From positions 1 to 44,854 of the forward strand of contig CAINLJ010000237.1 of NCBI GenBank assembly GCA_903850335.1: DNA of 44,854 nt. Reading direction: 5' to 3'. Positions 7,534-16,749 of the stretch are shown here, piece after piece (position 1 is the first letter of the stretch; each line of letters starts with the position of its first letter). This DNA comes from an uncultured Bacteroidia bacterium. Lineage in GTDB: Bacteria > Bacteroidota > Bacteroidia > Bacteroidales > Prolixibacteraceae. The notes below the pieces were generated by a model, which saw only the letters and a list, made by a program, of their open reading frames with translations, was not told the origin of the DNA and did no database searches. A program made the position numbers and the translations under genes.

Positions 7534-9759
7534 CTAATTGTTATTTTTTAGGTACACCATTGCACAGCCCCCTTTAACCGGAACACTCAAAATGATCGTT
7601 TTCCCGATAGTTTTATACTTTATGTTTACCGGTTTTTCTGTCCCCGGATACAAGGCCTGACAGGAAATCAGATCGTTCAATCCATTCAGATTAATTACTT
7701 TAACCTCAATAACATCACTTTTCGCATAAACCACCGGAATAGAAAATCCGCCCCTTATCTTAAAAATATTTACTTTGGCCAAATGGTCTGATACGCTCAC
7801 CACATGAGGTTGCAAGACCCATTCGCGGCCTTGCATAAGTTTCATCAGTGGTCCATAGTCAAGGTAAGCCTGATCAACATCAGGTGATGGGGATATTGAA
7901 TGATCGTTATTCGGGAAGGGGCACATCGGGAAGATACCCATGTAGAGATATTTTTGGAAGAAACTGTCGCCACCTTCTTTTCGTACCGTCCCGGCTTCGT
8001 CAGTCCAGCCAAGTGCAGATTTGCTGATACACATGAATGAAGTTAAATTTAAGGAATTGCCACAATATGAAAATTCATCAAATAATCCATCAACATCACC
8101 TAGGAGATCAATTCGTTTATCATGATTATTGGCAAATATAACTTTGTTGGCCCCGTGCATGATTGATGAAAGTTTAGGTGAAAGCTTTTTCCAGGAGGAG
8201 ATAAGTGACCGTACCGGCTTCCCTTCAAACCAGGAAATCCCGTCATCTTCACGTTCATTAAACATTCTGAACCAATCAAAACGATCAATGCAAATGCCAA
8301 AGGAATTTGGAATTTCTTTCACATGCCGGCGTGCCTGTTCCAGTAAAAAGCTACTGTAAACACTATCTCCGCAATCCATCGCAATTCCATTTTCCCAGGT
8401 ATAAAATGGTACTGGAACGGCGCTATTTTTAAATTTCGGCTCTTTAATGCTATTCTCCGGAATAGGCAGAATCGCTTTCTTAAATTTTGAATAAAGAATA
8501 TCGTTACAATCTTTCCACAATTCAGAATCCGGTTTTGGGGTGATAATTGACGAAGGAGGGGATTTGACATTTGAGCCAAATTCAGTGACGTTGAAATAGT
8601 TTAAGACATAAAATCCCATTTCTCTGTATTTTTTAGCGAAATCATCCATCCCGTTTATTGTGATCATATCCCCGCCAAACCTCTTCCATTTTTCATTACG
8701 CTGCAAAGGTGGCAGATACATACCCATGTATGGAAAGTCAAAACTTGCCTGCCAATTAACTGTAAATGCCATTTTTTTCATTTTTTCAACATCAAAATTC
8801 ATCGACTCCATTGAATACGATGAATATGCTGCAGTTCCTCCCATCTGGTTGGCCAATGGATTTTTTGGCAGAAAAAAATCTGGATAAGTGTCTTTCATCC
8901 ATGCAAGGCCACATCGCCAGTCATTTTGGTGAGCGATCAGGTCAAACGAAAACTTAATTGTATTTTCCGGAGAGATGCGATTATGCAACCTGCTAAATGT
9001 TATTGTACCATCGGCAGTGGTTTTCATTGTCAGGTTGATGATATTATCCTCTGGTGAAAGTGCAATTGTCAGCCCTGCATCTTTATTTTCTTCGAATACG
9101 GATACAAAAGGAATACTAATCAGATTTTCCTGTGACGGTATAAAACCCACCGCCATATTTTCATATTGAAAATAAGGGGCGCCGTAAAAATAAGTTGCAT
9201 TGACAAATGGCACGGGGACCAGTGGATCGATCCAATAATGCGCCCTGTCACTTGCTGGTGGCTCAATTTTAGTTAAATCGGTTTTCAGATTACCTTGTAC
9301 CATTAGAGAATCAAACTGAGGCGCACCCCAGGTAGTCCAGATTTTTGTTTCAGCAGGTTGGTTTGGATAAGTCAATTTAGTATCAATCCGGGTCCCCCAT
9401 GGTTTCCCCTCGCCTTTAATTGTCAATTCACACCGGATACTATTCGGGGAAGGGATAAAATGTTCAGTAAGGATACATGAGGCTTGTAATGAATCATTTA
9501 TCAGCTTCTTTTCAATTACAAAAGAACCATCTTCACATTTACGGGAATGAGTTTCCCCGACTATTTTACATCCATGTAATTCATTAGATAAATGAAACGG
9601 AGAAATTTTTACTCCATCAGAACGAATAATTGACGTGATATCTCCCTTTTCTGAAATTCCTACAATCAAATTCTTCGTCTTCAATTGGAATGCCGAAGCG
9701 GCAATGCTTATAAATACAAGTAAAAGAAGACAGGTTTGTTTTTTCTGAATATTTCTCAT
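7534..9759 (-). CDS. Large secreted protein of unrecognised family, possible glycoside hydrolase
   Basis: A 741-residue exported protein (signal peptide about 1-22, ending AASA). I cannot assign it to a family from sequence alone. Its architecture looks like a beta-rich N-terminal half (about 25-290, many alternating hydrophobic strands, SPENTIKFSFDL near the end) followed by a barrel-like region. That region contains GLAWMKDTYPDFF, FDFPYMGMYLPP, MGFYVLNYFNVTEFG, GICIDRFDWF (Asp492, Asp495) and a small C-terminal beta domain. Acidic residues at ends of predicted strands (Asp492, the DGLFDEFSY segment) are candidate catalytic residues. It is the first gene of the group containing a GH29 fucosidase and the ROK-MurQ fusion, with AGGAA before the ATG. 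The sandwich-plus-barrel layout resembles GH97/GH101-like enzymes, but that is a guess from shape. Confidence 0.6.
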   Translation of the reverse strand: MRNIQKKQTCLLLLVFISIAASAFQLKTKNLIVGISEKGDITSIIRSDGVKISPFHLSNELHGCKIVGETHSRKCEDGSFVIEKKLINDSLQASCILTEHFIPSPNSIRCELTIKGEGKPWGTRIDTKLTYPNQPAETKIWTTWGAPQFDSLMVQGNLKTDLTKIEPPASDRAHYWIDPLVPVPFVNATYFYGAPYFQYENMAVGFIPSQENLISIPFVSVFEENKDAGLTIALSPEDNIINLTMKTTADGTITFSRLHNRISPENTIKFSFDLIAHQNDWRCGLAWMKDTYPDFFLPKNPLANQMGGTAAYSSYSMESMNFDVEKMKKMAFTVNWQASFDFPYMGMYLPPLQRNEKWKRFGGDMITINGMDDFAKKYREMGFYVLNYFNVTEFGSNVKSPPSSIITPKPDSELWKDCNDILYSKFKKAILPIPENSIKEPKFKNSAVPVPFYTWENGIAMDCGDSVYSSFLLEQARRHVKEIPNSFGICIDRFDWFRMFNEREDDGISWFEGKPVRSLISSWKKLSPKLSSIMHGANKVIFANNHDKRIDLLGDVDGLFDEFSYCGNSLNLTSFMCISKSALGWTDEAGTVRKEGGDSFFQKYLYMGIFPMCPFPNNDHSISPSPDVDQAYLDYGPLMKLMQGREWVLQPHVVSVSDHLAKVNIFKIRGGFSIPVVYAKSDVIEVKVINLNGLNDLISCQALYPGTEKPVNIKYKTIGKTIILSVPVKGGCAMVYLKNNN

Positions 9760-9917
9760 TTCCTTACAAAAAAATCAAATACTTTGAAAACTGTTTAACC
9801 TAAGATCTGGACAATTTTGTAAAAATATAAAACTATCCTTACCTAATCAATTAATTTTAACTCTCATTTAACAGACTACATTATTCTTTAATATGGATTA
9901 TGTTCAGAAAAAACACC

Positions 9918-9925
9918 TAATTTTG
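9918..9925 (+). promoter_or_regulatory. Candidate -7 element for the DUF4838 gene
   Basis: TAATTTTG matches the TAnnTTTG consensus and ends 25 bp before the ATG at 9950, a distance typical of short Bacteroidota leaders. No clear -33 TTTG is present at the expected distance. It lies in the 190-bp divergent gap shared with the minus-strand gene starting at 9759, for which I could not identify a matching element. Confidence 0.4.
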
Positions 9926-9949
9926 ATCTTCCATTAATACAATCTGATC

Positions 9950-12154
9950 ATGAGGACTATACTTATACTTGTCATTAGCTTTTGCTTCACAACTGCTGCC
10001 TTAGCGCAGATATCCATTGTAAGAAACGGGAAAGCTACAGGCAGGATCGTTGTGAATCAAAGCCATACAACAGACCTTAAGGCAGCCAATATTTTGAATA
10101 GTCTCATTAAGAAGATAACCGGTGTCACCTTACCAGTTGTTTCAGTGAATACAAAAATAGAGCGTGGAGACCTTATCCTTGAAAGTCAATCCGCACTTAA
10201 AGAATCAGGTATTGAGGAGGATGGTTTCAGATTTACGAGTAATGACTCAACTTTTGTGATTACCGGATCCAAAGGATCAGGATCTGTTTATGGTGTCGTA
10301 ACAATGCTGGAGGATTACTTTGGGGTTCATTATTATGCAGCAAACAGTTGCACTTTTCCCCATCTTAAGGAGCTAAATCTTCCTATGAATATCTCCAGGA
10401 CCGAGAACCCAAGTTTCCGTTTCCGTCAGACTCAGGCATATAGTCTTGCAACAGATACGCTATATAAAATCTGGCACCGGCTGAAAGAGCCCAGGGAGAT
10501 TTTTGCAGGAAATTACTGGGTTCATACGTTTGACCGCATCATGCCATCGGGAAAATACGGAAAAACCCACCCGGAATATTTTTCATTCATCAACGGAAAG
10601 CGTCGTCCGGGAGCTGCAAGCCAATGGTGCCTGACTAATCCGGAGGTGTTTGAACTTGTATCTGCTAAGGTTGATTCTATCTTCCGTGCCAATCCTGGCC
10701 GACACATAATTTCGGTGAGTCAGAATGACGGGAACAGCACAAATTGTTCCTGCGAAAAATGTAAGACGATAGACGAAAAGGAAGGGAGTCCGTCGGGAAG
10801 TATAATTTATTTTCTCAATAAACTGGCTGCACGTTTCCCTGACAAGGAATTTTCAACTCTCGCTTACCTCTATTCCGTTGCACCCCCTAAAAAAATTAAA
10901 CCGCTTCCAAATGTCAACATCATGTTGTGTGATATCGATTGTTATCGTGAAGTTAGTCTTACCGAAAATGCTTCAGGTAAATCATTTATGAAGAACATGG
11001 AGGGATGGGCGAAAATCTCAAATAATATTTTTGTCTGGGACTATGGGATCAATTTTGACAATTATGTCTGTCCGTTTCCAAATTTTCATATCCTTCAGAC
11101 CAATATGAAACTGTTCAAAAAGAACAATGTGAACATGCATTTTTCTCAAATCGGAGGTAGTAAGGGTGGTGATTTTTCAGAGTTAAGGAGTTATGTGGTC
11201 GCGAAACTTTTATGGAATGTGAATTGTAATGTTGATTCTGTTATTCAATCTTTTTTAACCGGTTATTATGGGAAAGCAGCACCCGTTATTTACCAGTACA
11301 TGAAAATTCAGCAGGGGGCCTTGTTGGGAAGCAACATTCCTTTGTGGATTTACGACACACCGATAACACACAAGAACGGCATGTTAAATCCTCAGTTAAT
11401 GCGCAGGTACCGGGAGCTTTTCGACAATGCGGAGGAAGCAGTAAAGGCAGATAGTATCTTATTGAAACGCGTCTGGCAGGAACGTCTCTCCATTCAGTAT
11501 GCAGAACTTGAGATTGCACGCACTTCCGCAATCGAAAATGCAGACCAGATCCGGAAGGAACTATCACTTTTCCGAAATCGTGCCCATATACTGGGGGTAA
11601 CCAGCCTAAACGAAAGAAATAATACTATCGAGGCATATTGTGATCTTTATCTGGAACGTAACATCCCTTCAGCCAAATCAAGTCTGGCTCATCAGGCGAA
11701 GGTTAATTTTCCATTACCACCCGACAAACCTTATGATAAAATTGCCGATAAAGCACTTACTGACGGGTTATTAGGAGGGGCAACATTCAATGAAAGCTGG
11801 GTTGGATGGAGTGGAAAAGATGGAGAAGTGATAATCGATCTTGGTGAGGTAAAGGAAATAGAATCCGTGCAGGCAGATTTTCTACATAAACTGGGTTCAT
11901 GGATTCTGCTTCCCAAAAGCATGTCATGCTATGCCTCAACGGATAATCTTACATACAGTCTGATTGGGAAGAAAGAGATTGCTGAGGATCGTTCCGTGGA
12001 GGTAAAGTATGTCAATATTGGTGTTAAAGCCAACGAAAAGATTAAAGCCCGATATATCAAAGTACATGTTGAAACCATTGGGCTTTGTCCTTCATGGCAT
12101 TATGGCGTTGGATACCCGGCATGGTTTTTCATGGACGAGATCTGGGTCTATTGA
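9950..12154 (+). CDS. Secreted DUF4838 protein with C-terminal F5/8 type C (discoidin-like) domain
   Basis: A 734-residue exported protein; signal peptide about residues 1-19 ending ALA-Q. Residues 20-150 resemble the small alpha/beta domain found before catalytic barrels in GH20/GH67-like enzymes (NILNSLIKKITG, GSKGSGSVYGVVTMLEDYFG). The central part is a DUF4838 domain, recognised by VSQNDG followed by a cysteine cluster CSCEKC near residues 267-272. The last 140 residues form a discoidin-type carbohydrate-binding sandwich (VIIDLGEVKEI, YIKVHVETIG). DUF4838 proteins occur widely in polysaccharide-degradation loci and are presumed glycosidase-like, but I know of no firmly established reaction. 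The gene stands alone, divergent from the fucosidase group and convergent with the efflux operon. Confidence 0.82.
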   Translation: MRTILILVISFCFTTAALAQISIVRNGKATGRIVVNQSHTTDLKAANILNSLIKKITGVTLPVVSVNTKIERGDLILESQSALKESGIEEDGFRFTSNDSTFVITGSKGSGSVYGVVTMLEDYFGVHYYAANSCTFPHLKELNLPMNISRTENPSFRFRQTQAYSLATDTLYKIWHRLKEPREIFAGNYWVHTFDRIMPSGKYGKTHPEYFSFINGKRRPGAASQWCLTNPEVFELVSAKVDSIFRANPGRHIISVSQNDGNSTNCSCEKCKTIDEKEGSPSGSIIYFLNKLAARFPDKEFSTLAYLYSVAPPKKIKPLPNVNIMLCDIDCYREVSLTENASGKSFMKNMEGWAKISNNIFVWDYGINFDNYVCPFPNFHILQTNMKLFKKNNVNMHFSQIGGSKGGDFSELRSYVVAKLLWNVNCNVDSVIQSFLTGYYGKAAPVIYQYMKIQQGALLGSNIPLWIYDTPITHKNGMLNPQLMRRYRELFDNAEEAVKADSILLKRVWQERLSIQYAELEIARTSAIENADQIRKELSLFRNRAHILGVTSLNERNNTIEAYCDLYLERNIPSAKSSLAHQAKVNFPLPPDKPYDKIADKALTDGLLGGATFNESWVGWSGKDGEVIIDLGEVKEIESVQADFLHKLGSWILLPKSMSCYASTDNLTYSLIGKKEIAEDRSVEVKYVNIGVKANEKIKARYIKVHVETIGLCPSWHYGVGYPAWFFMDEIWVY

Positions 12155-12168
12155 GTACAATGATTATC

Positions 12169-12198
12169 TCTTTCATGCTGGGATTGACGTTTGAAAGA
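12169..12198. terminator. Weak inverted repeat between convergent genes
   Basis: TCTTTCA (12169-12175) pairs with TGAAAGA (12192-12198) around a 16-nt loop. It lies in the 50-bp gap between the stops of the DUF4838 gene and the oppositely oriented tolC-like gene. There is no strong U-run, so a bidirectional terminator role is only possible. Confidence 0.3.
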
Positions 12199-12204
12199 TC
12201 TCAA

Positions 12205-13527
12205 TTAATACAGCCGTTCGCCAATTGCTGATTTAAGTTTAAAAATATTTATCGTGTAGTCGATTCGGGATTTAAGTAACATAAGACTGCTTTCGGATAC
12301 AGAAGTAGAGCCATCAAGGAGTTCAAGGTTTGTGATTACACCTGCATCGAACCGGGCTTTGGCCATGTCGTACGCCTGAATGGCCTGTTTGAGTTGCAGT
12401 TGAGATTGCTCAACCTTTTTTTGAGCTGCTTTTAAATTTGTCTCGCTCTCAATAACCTCGTCAATGATTGTGCGTCTTGAGATCTCTGTTTCCTGATCAT
12501 TTACCAATATTGAAGACTTAGCCTCAACAATTTTGTATTTATTCCTTTTACCATCGAAGAGTGGCACTTTCAATCCTAAGCCGGCTACAAAGTTTGCCCT
12601 TGGATCGTACATATATGGGATATATCCGTTTCGCACTCCTGCTGAGGCAAAGGCATTTACAACAGGATTATTTGCTGAATTAGTCATGCTGAGCTTTAAT
12701 TCAGCCAAACGTGCTTTTTGACGGGCCAGTTTCATTTCATCACGATTTTGCAGCGCAGAAGCGATCAAGGTATCGCTTTGCAGAAATGGAAGACTGAAAT
12801 TCAGGTCATTCTTTACACGCTGTGATGTTTGTTCCGGTTTTCCTAACAATGAATTAAGATGACTTATCTGAACTTGTTGCATGGTTGTAAGGTCGGTCTT
12901 TTGATTTTCGATAGCCGAAATCCTGACTTGTGTGGTCAATATCTCATATTGTGTAGCCGATCCGGTTGCTTGTTTCTTTTGAACAAAACGAAGATGTTCA
13001 TTCAGTGTATTTAGTTGTTCATCCTTTATCTTAACTGCTTCCTGCAGGAATACAAGTGAAAAATAGTTTTGAATTGCGGCCTCAGACAGCTTCTGTTTTA
13101 CCTGCTCCAATGATTGACGGGTTAGCTCTTTACCCTGTTTTTCGAGCGAAATTGTTTTTTCTGTTTTCCCAAAATCCGAGATTGTCTGACTAATGTTTAC
13201 ACCGGCTGAGTAATTATCTTTTGGCATGAAGGCAAATTTTCCCATACCTGCAATATCAATTTCGGAAATCGGTCCAATCCTGGAATACGAGCTAGTAAGA
13301 TCTGCGTTGGGCAGGTTTTCTGCCTTGGCAGCACCTATTTTAGCATCCGAAACATTCAGGTTCTCCATAGCTTTCTTAACAAGCGGATGATTCTGAACCA
13401 CCTCACTGATAATCGAATTAAGGGATAAAGAATCCTTGGCAAGCTGCTCGCCCCTTAGCTGTGTTGTTGAAAACAATCCCAGCAAAGGGAGCAAGAGGAG
13501 TAAATATTTTTTTGTTTTATGAAACAT
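12205..13527 (-). CDS. TolC-family outer-membrane efflux channel
   Basis: A 440-residue outer-membrane factor that forms the exit duct of a tripartite exporter. A signal peptide covers about 1-26. Two internally related long helical regions are visible, as in TolC: one about residues 35-230 (SLNSIISEVVQNHPLVKKAMENL at its start) and one about 255-440. The latter has AQKKVEQSQLQLKQAIQAYDMAKARFDAGVITNLELLDG, a signature pattern of the second TolC repeat. It starts 4 bp after the emrB-like gene and is the last gene of the marR-emrA-emrB-tolC operon. Confidence 0.92.
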   Translation of the reverse strand: MFHKTKKYLLLLLPLLGLFSTTQLRGEQLAKDSLSLNSIISEVVQNHPLVKKAMENLNVSDAKIGAAKAENLPNADLTSSYSRIGPISEIDIAGMGKFAFMPKDNYSAGVNISQTISDFGKTEKTISLEKQGKELTRQSLEQVKQKLSEAAIQNYFSLVFLQEAVKIKDEQLNTLNEHLRFVQKKQATGSATQYEILTTQVRISAIENQKTDLTTMQQVQISHLNSLLGKPEQTSQRVKNDLNFSLPFLQSDTLIASALQNRDEMKLARQKARLAELKLSMTNSANNPVVNAFASAGVRNGYIPYMYDPRANFVAGLGLKVPLFDGKRNKYKIVEAKSSILVNDQETEISRRTIIDEVIESETNLKAAQKKVEQSQLQLKQAIQAYDMAKARFDAGVITNLELLDGSTSVSESSLMLLKSRIDYTINIFKLKSAIGERLY

Positions 13528-13531
13528 ATTG

Positions 13532-15142
13532 TTAAACTTTAACTGGTGATTTTTTATGTTTTGTTTTCATTATTATAACAGGTATCAGACCCAGGAATGT
13601 AAGGACGGATGCCATCAGGAAGTCATCGTCAATGCCTGCAATATAAGCTTGTTTACTGACGTGGGACAGGATCATATACTTACTTTGCTGTGCTGCTGCC
13701 GCGATGTTGCTGCCGGTATGTTGCTGTGCAAAGTGGCTTATTTCGCCTGCAATATTTTTAAACTGCTGGCTACCTGCCTGAATAGCCGATCCAAACATCT
13801 GTGAATGGTAATTTACCCTTGTAGTGAGCATAGTTGTAAAAATCGCCACTCCCAGACTTCCTCCCAGCTGACGCACCGTATTTGATATCCCGGAAGCCTG
13901 CGCCATTTTTTCTCTGGGCAGTGTTAGTAATGATAGGTTACTAAGTGGAGTAAAAATAATTCCCATTGCAAACCCTCTCAGATAAAGCGATGCCATCACA
14001 AAGCTATGCTCTGTGAGATATGAAAGTTGAGAATTCAGCCAAAAGCTAAATCCTAAAACAACGACTCCTAAAATCATTGGGATTTTGGGACTCCAGACAT
14101 CAGAGACTTTTCCGGCAACGGGTGACATAAATCCCTGGATTATCCCTACAGGAAGAAAGACTGCACCAGCCTGAACTGCTGTGTATCCCATGGAATTCTG
14201 CAGATAAAGCGGCATCAGAAAAGTGCTACCAAACATACCCATACTGAAAACAAGCATCACAAGATTACCCATCCCAAAATTATAATCACCCAAAAGGCGT
14301 AAATCGATGAGCGGGTGATCTGTCGTTAGCTCTTTTGTGATGAAAATTGCCAAAGCCAGAATGGAAATGGCAAAACAAACCAGTACGTACGGGGCTGACC
14401 AACCGGCAGAATTACTCGCCGCACTCCCCTCAGACAAGGCATAAAGCATCAGGGGTAAAAATGTGATCACCGAAATTAATCCAACAAGATCAAATTTCCC
14501 TGCCCGCCTGTTTATATATTCATTCTGGATCAGGATTGTAAATACCATAGCTGCGATACCAAATGGGATATTAACGTCGAAGATCAGCTGCCAGGTGAAA
14601 TTGTCAACCAGATAACCACCAATCAACGGGCCAAATGATACGGAAGCCGCTGCTGAAATAGCCCAGAATCCTATTGCCATACCTCTTTCCTTAGGAGGAA
14701 ATTCCCGGGTAATAATTGCCATACCAAGGGGTTGAATAGTTCCTGCGCCCAAACCCTGCACGATTCTTGACAAGATCAGCGTATTTTCATCATGTGACAT
14801 TCCGCAAAGCATTGAACCTATTGTGAACATCAAAAGGCCTAAAAAGTATAGCCGTTTATAACCAAACCTGTCTGCCAGCCACCCTGATGTAGGAAGCATT
14901 ACTGCCATTGAAAGCATGTAAGCGGTAACGACCCATTCAATTTTATCGATTCCAACTCCAAATGAAGCCATGATCTTGGGTAGCCCGACATTTACAATTG
15001 TGCTGTCAAGAACTGCCATGAAGGTTCCAAGCATAATATTGGCCAGGAGGAACCACTTATAACTGTCATGTCGCGGATGAAATGCTGAACTCCTGTTACG
15101 TAGTTTCCTGCGTAACTTGTGCGACAGTGTGACTTGCTTCAT
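13532..15142 (-). CDS. DHA2-family MFS drug exporter, EmrB/QacA type
   Basis: A 536-residue inner-membrane proton-driven multidrug exporter with 14 predicted helices. Diagnostic features are LDSTIVNVGLP in helix 1 (about residues 45-55), GWLADRFGYKR in the first cytoplasmic loop, the GLGAGTIQPLGMAIITREFPPKERG stretch, and GPLIGGYLVDNFTW in helix 5. It begins 2 bp after the EmrA-like adaptor stop and ends 4 bp before the TolC-like gene, so the three are translated from one message. The substrate cannot be read from sequence; lipophilic drugs, bile salts or fatty acids are usual for the family. Confidence 0.94.
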   Translation of the reverse strand: MKQVTLSHKLRRKLRNRSSAFHPRHDSYKWFLLANIMLGTFMAVLDSTIVNVGLPKIMASFGVGIDKIEWVVTAYMLSMAVMLPTSGWLADRFGYKRLYFLGLLMFTIGSMLCGMSHDENTLILSRIVQGLGAGTIQPLGMAIITREFPPKERGMAIGFWAISAAASVSFGPLIGGYLVDNFTWQLIFDVNIPFGIAAMVFTILIQNEYINRRAGKFDLVGLISVITFLPLMLYALSEGSAASNSAGWSAPYVLVCFAISILALAIFITKELTTDHPLIDLRLLGDYNFGMGNLVMLVFSMGMFGSTFLMPLYLQNSMGYTAVQAGAVFLPVGIIQGFMSPVAGKVSDVWSPKIPMILGVVVLGFSFWLNSQLSYLTEHSFVMASLYLRGFAMGIIFTPLSNLSLLTLPREKMAQASGISNTVRQLGGSLGVAIFTTMLTTRVNYHSQMFGSAIQAGSQQFKNIAGEISHFAQQHTGSNIAAAAQQSKYMILSHVSKQAYIAGIDDDFLMASVLTFLGLIPVIIMKTKHKKSPVKV

Positions 15143-15144
15143 TA

Positions 15145-16149
15145 TTAACGTACTATTTTAACTACGGCCGACATTCCCGACAGGATGCGAAAGGCGGAGA
15201 GTCTTTTCCCGTCCTTTACGCCCTCTATCGATATCTTCAATTGCACCCGCTGAGTCACCTTAGTAAAATTTCCCGATGCATTGTTTGCCGGAATTAACGA
15301 AAATTGTGATGCAGTATTAGAGCCTATTTCAATGATTTTCCCCGTAAATGTGACTCCCGGATAGGTATCCAGACCAAACAGACAAGGTTGGCCGGGATGC
15401 AGACCCTCAAGCTTTGTCTCCTCAAGAAAGATAGCAATCCATAACTTACGATCATTTACTATCGTATAAATCGCCTGACCAGGCTGTGCAATATCACCAG
15501 GCATTAACCACCGTTTCCCGATTATTCCATCAGAAGGTGCATAGAGTTTTGCATTATTGATCTGAGTCTGAATCACATTAATCTGTGCCTGCGCACTCTC
15601 GACAGAAGCCTGGGTACTTTTTATCTGTGAACTGGAGACCTTTGCCTGCGAGAGGTCTGCTTCCAACTGAGCTTGAGCTGTCTCCAGAGCTTTTTTAGCA
15701 TGATCATACTGTTCCCGTGTAATCACATCGCTCTTAAACTGACTCTTAGCCCGGTCATAATCAGCCTGAACCCTGCTGAGTGTTATTTCCTGTACCTTGT
15801 TATTCTTCAGGTCATACTGATATTTCGCCTGAACCTGTAGTACTGCTGCCTCAGCCTGCATTTTGGTTGCTATGGCCTGATTCTTCTGGGCTACAAGATC
15901 TGTACTGTCAATAACAACAAGCAACTGCCCTTTTTTCACTGAATCCCCCTCAGCTGCAAAGACCTGACTGATACGTCCAAGCGTTTTAGGACTAACAGCG
16001 ACATTATCAGCCTCAACATGGGCATCGTCCGTATTGATGTATTTTGAATAGTCGATATACCAGTAAACAGCACCACCGGCCAGCAGCAAAATAATCAACA
16101 TCAAGGGAATATATACTTTCCCGCTTTTCTCTTTTTTTACTTTTTCCAT
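15145..16149 (-). CDS. HlyD/EmrA-family membrane fusion protein
   Basis: A 334-residue periplasmic adaptor anchored by one N-terminal helix (about 12-32). NTDDAHVEADNVAVSPKTLGRI at about 39-60 is the EmrA-type start of the lipoyl half-motif. A coiled-coil hairpin rich in Ala, Gln and Lys spans about 85-205. The second lipoyl half has LYAPSDGIIGKRWLMPGDIAQPGQ at about 207-230, followed by a beta-barrel domain. It links the DHA2 exporter to the TolC-like channel encoded downstream. Start at ATG 16149; the 45-bp gap to marR contains no obvious terminator. Confidence 0.93.
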   Translation of the reverse strand: MEKVKKEKSGKVYIPLMLIILLLAGGAVYWYIDYSKYINTDDAHVEADNVAVSPKTLGRISQVFAAEGDSVKKGQLLVVIDSTDLVAQKNQAIATKMQAEAAVLQVQAKYQYDLKNNKVQEITLSRVQADYDRAKSQFKSDVITREQYDHAKKALETAQAQLEADLSQAKVSSSQIKSTQASVESAQAQINVIQTQINNAKLYAPSDGIIGKRWLMPGDIAQPGQAIYTIVNDRKLWIAIFLEETKLEGLHPGQPCLFGLDTYPGVTFTGKIIEIGSNTASQFSLIPANNASGNFTKVTQRVQLKISIEGVKDGKRLSAFRILSGMSAVVKIVR

Positions 16150-16194
16150 TTTTATTTCGATATTTTAAGATTTTTCATCGTATTAAAATCCAGT

Positions 16195-16656
16195 TCAATA
16201 TTCCTTATTCTTCTCTATTGATAATATGGATATCAAAATCTCCTTCATCTGTTGTGAAGCCAGCGAAAGTGCCTCCTGCTGCTCATCACTCAGCATGACC
16301 AACTTGCTTTTCAGGTTTATGACAAGATCCTCCTTAACCTCTTCAAAATCTGCCAAACCCTTAGCCGTAAGTGAAATATTGACTATTCTCCTGTCTTTGG
16401 GATCATGTTGACGTTCAACGTATTCCTCTTCGATAAGCCGGTCAACAATAACCGTAACATGTGGTTTAGGCATTGAAAGACAATTACCGATGTCAGACAT
16501 TGAAAGCATTCCGTTTCTCTTCAGGATGCCCATCACAAACATTCCACCCGGAGTAATTGATGATTTGTTTTTCAGTGGCTTCGAAATACTCTTGTACAAC
16601 AATGGATGTATGGCAAGCAGGTTTTCCGCAATAATATCAACTTTTAGTTTCGACAT
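16195..16656 (-). CDS. MarR-family transcriptional regulator of the efflux operon
   Basis: A 153-residue winged-helix regulator. The DNA-binding region shows MSDIGNCLSMPKPHVTVIVDRLIEEEYVERQ followed by DPKDRRIVNISLTAKG at about 60-110, the classical MarR wing with the D-x-R-x-R-x-x-x-I pattern. MarR proteins are dimers that repress nearby efflux genes and release DNA on ligand binding. It is first in the emrA-emrB-tolC operon, and a 10-bp inverted repeat over its predicted promoter (16675-16702) supports autoregulation of the whole operon. ATG at 16656 fits a leader of about 20 nt. Confidence 0.92.
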   Translation of the reverse strand: MSKLKVDIIAENLLAIHPLLYKSISKPLKNKSSITPGGMFVMGILKRNGMLSMSDIGNCLSMPKPHVTVIVDRLIEEEYVERQHDPKDRRIVNISLTAKGLADFEEVKEDLVINLKSKLVMLSDEQQEALSLASQQMKEILISILSIEKNKEY

Positions 16657-16674
16657 AGGAAATATTCATTTTTT

Positions 16675-16702
16675 ATAATGGTTACAAAAATATAACTATT
16701 AT
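16675..16702 (-). promoter_or_regulatory. Candidate MarR operator overlapping the marR -7 element
   Basis: ATAATGGTTA (16675-16684) and TAACTATTAT (16693-16702) form an inverted repeat matching at 9 of 10 positions, separated by 8 bp. The spacer, read on the minus strand, is TATTTTTG, an exact TAnnTTTG -7 box. A dimer bound here would cover the promoter. The -7 box is 29 bp upstream of the marR ATG. Confidence 0.6.
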
Positions 16703-16749
16703 TTCTCATGAACTAATTGTGGAGGTTAAGTTGATGTTAAATTATTGAG

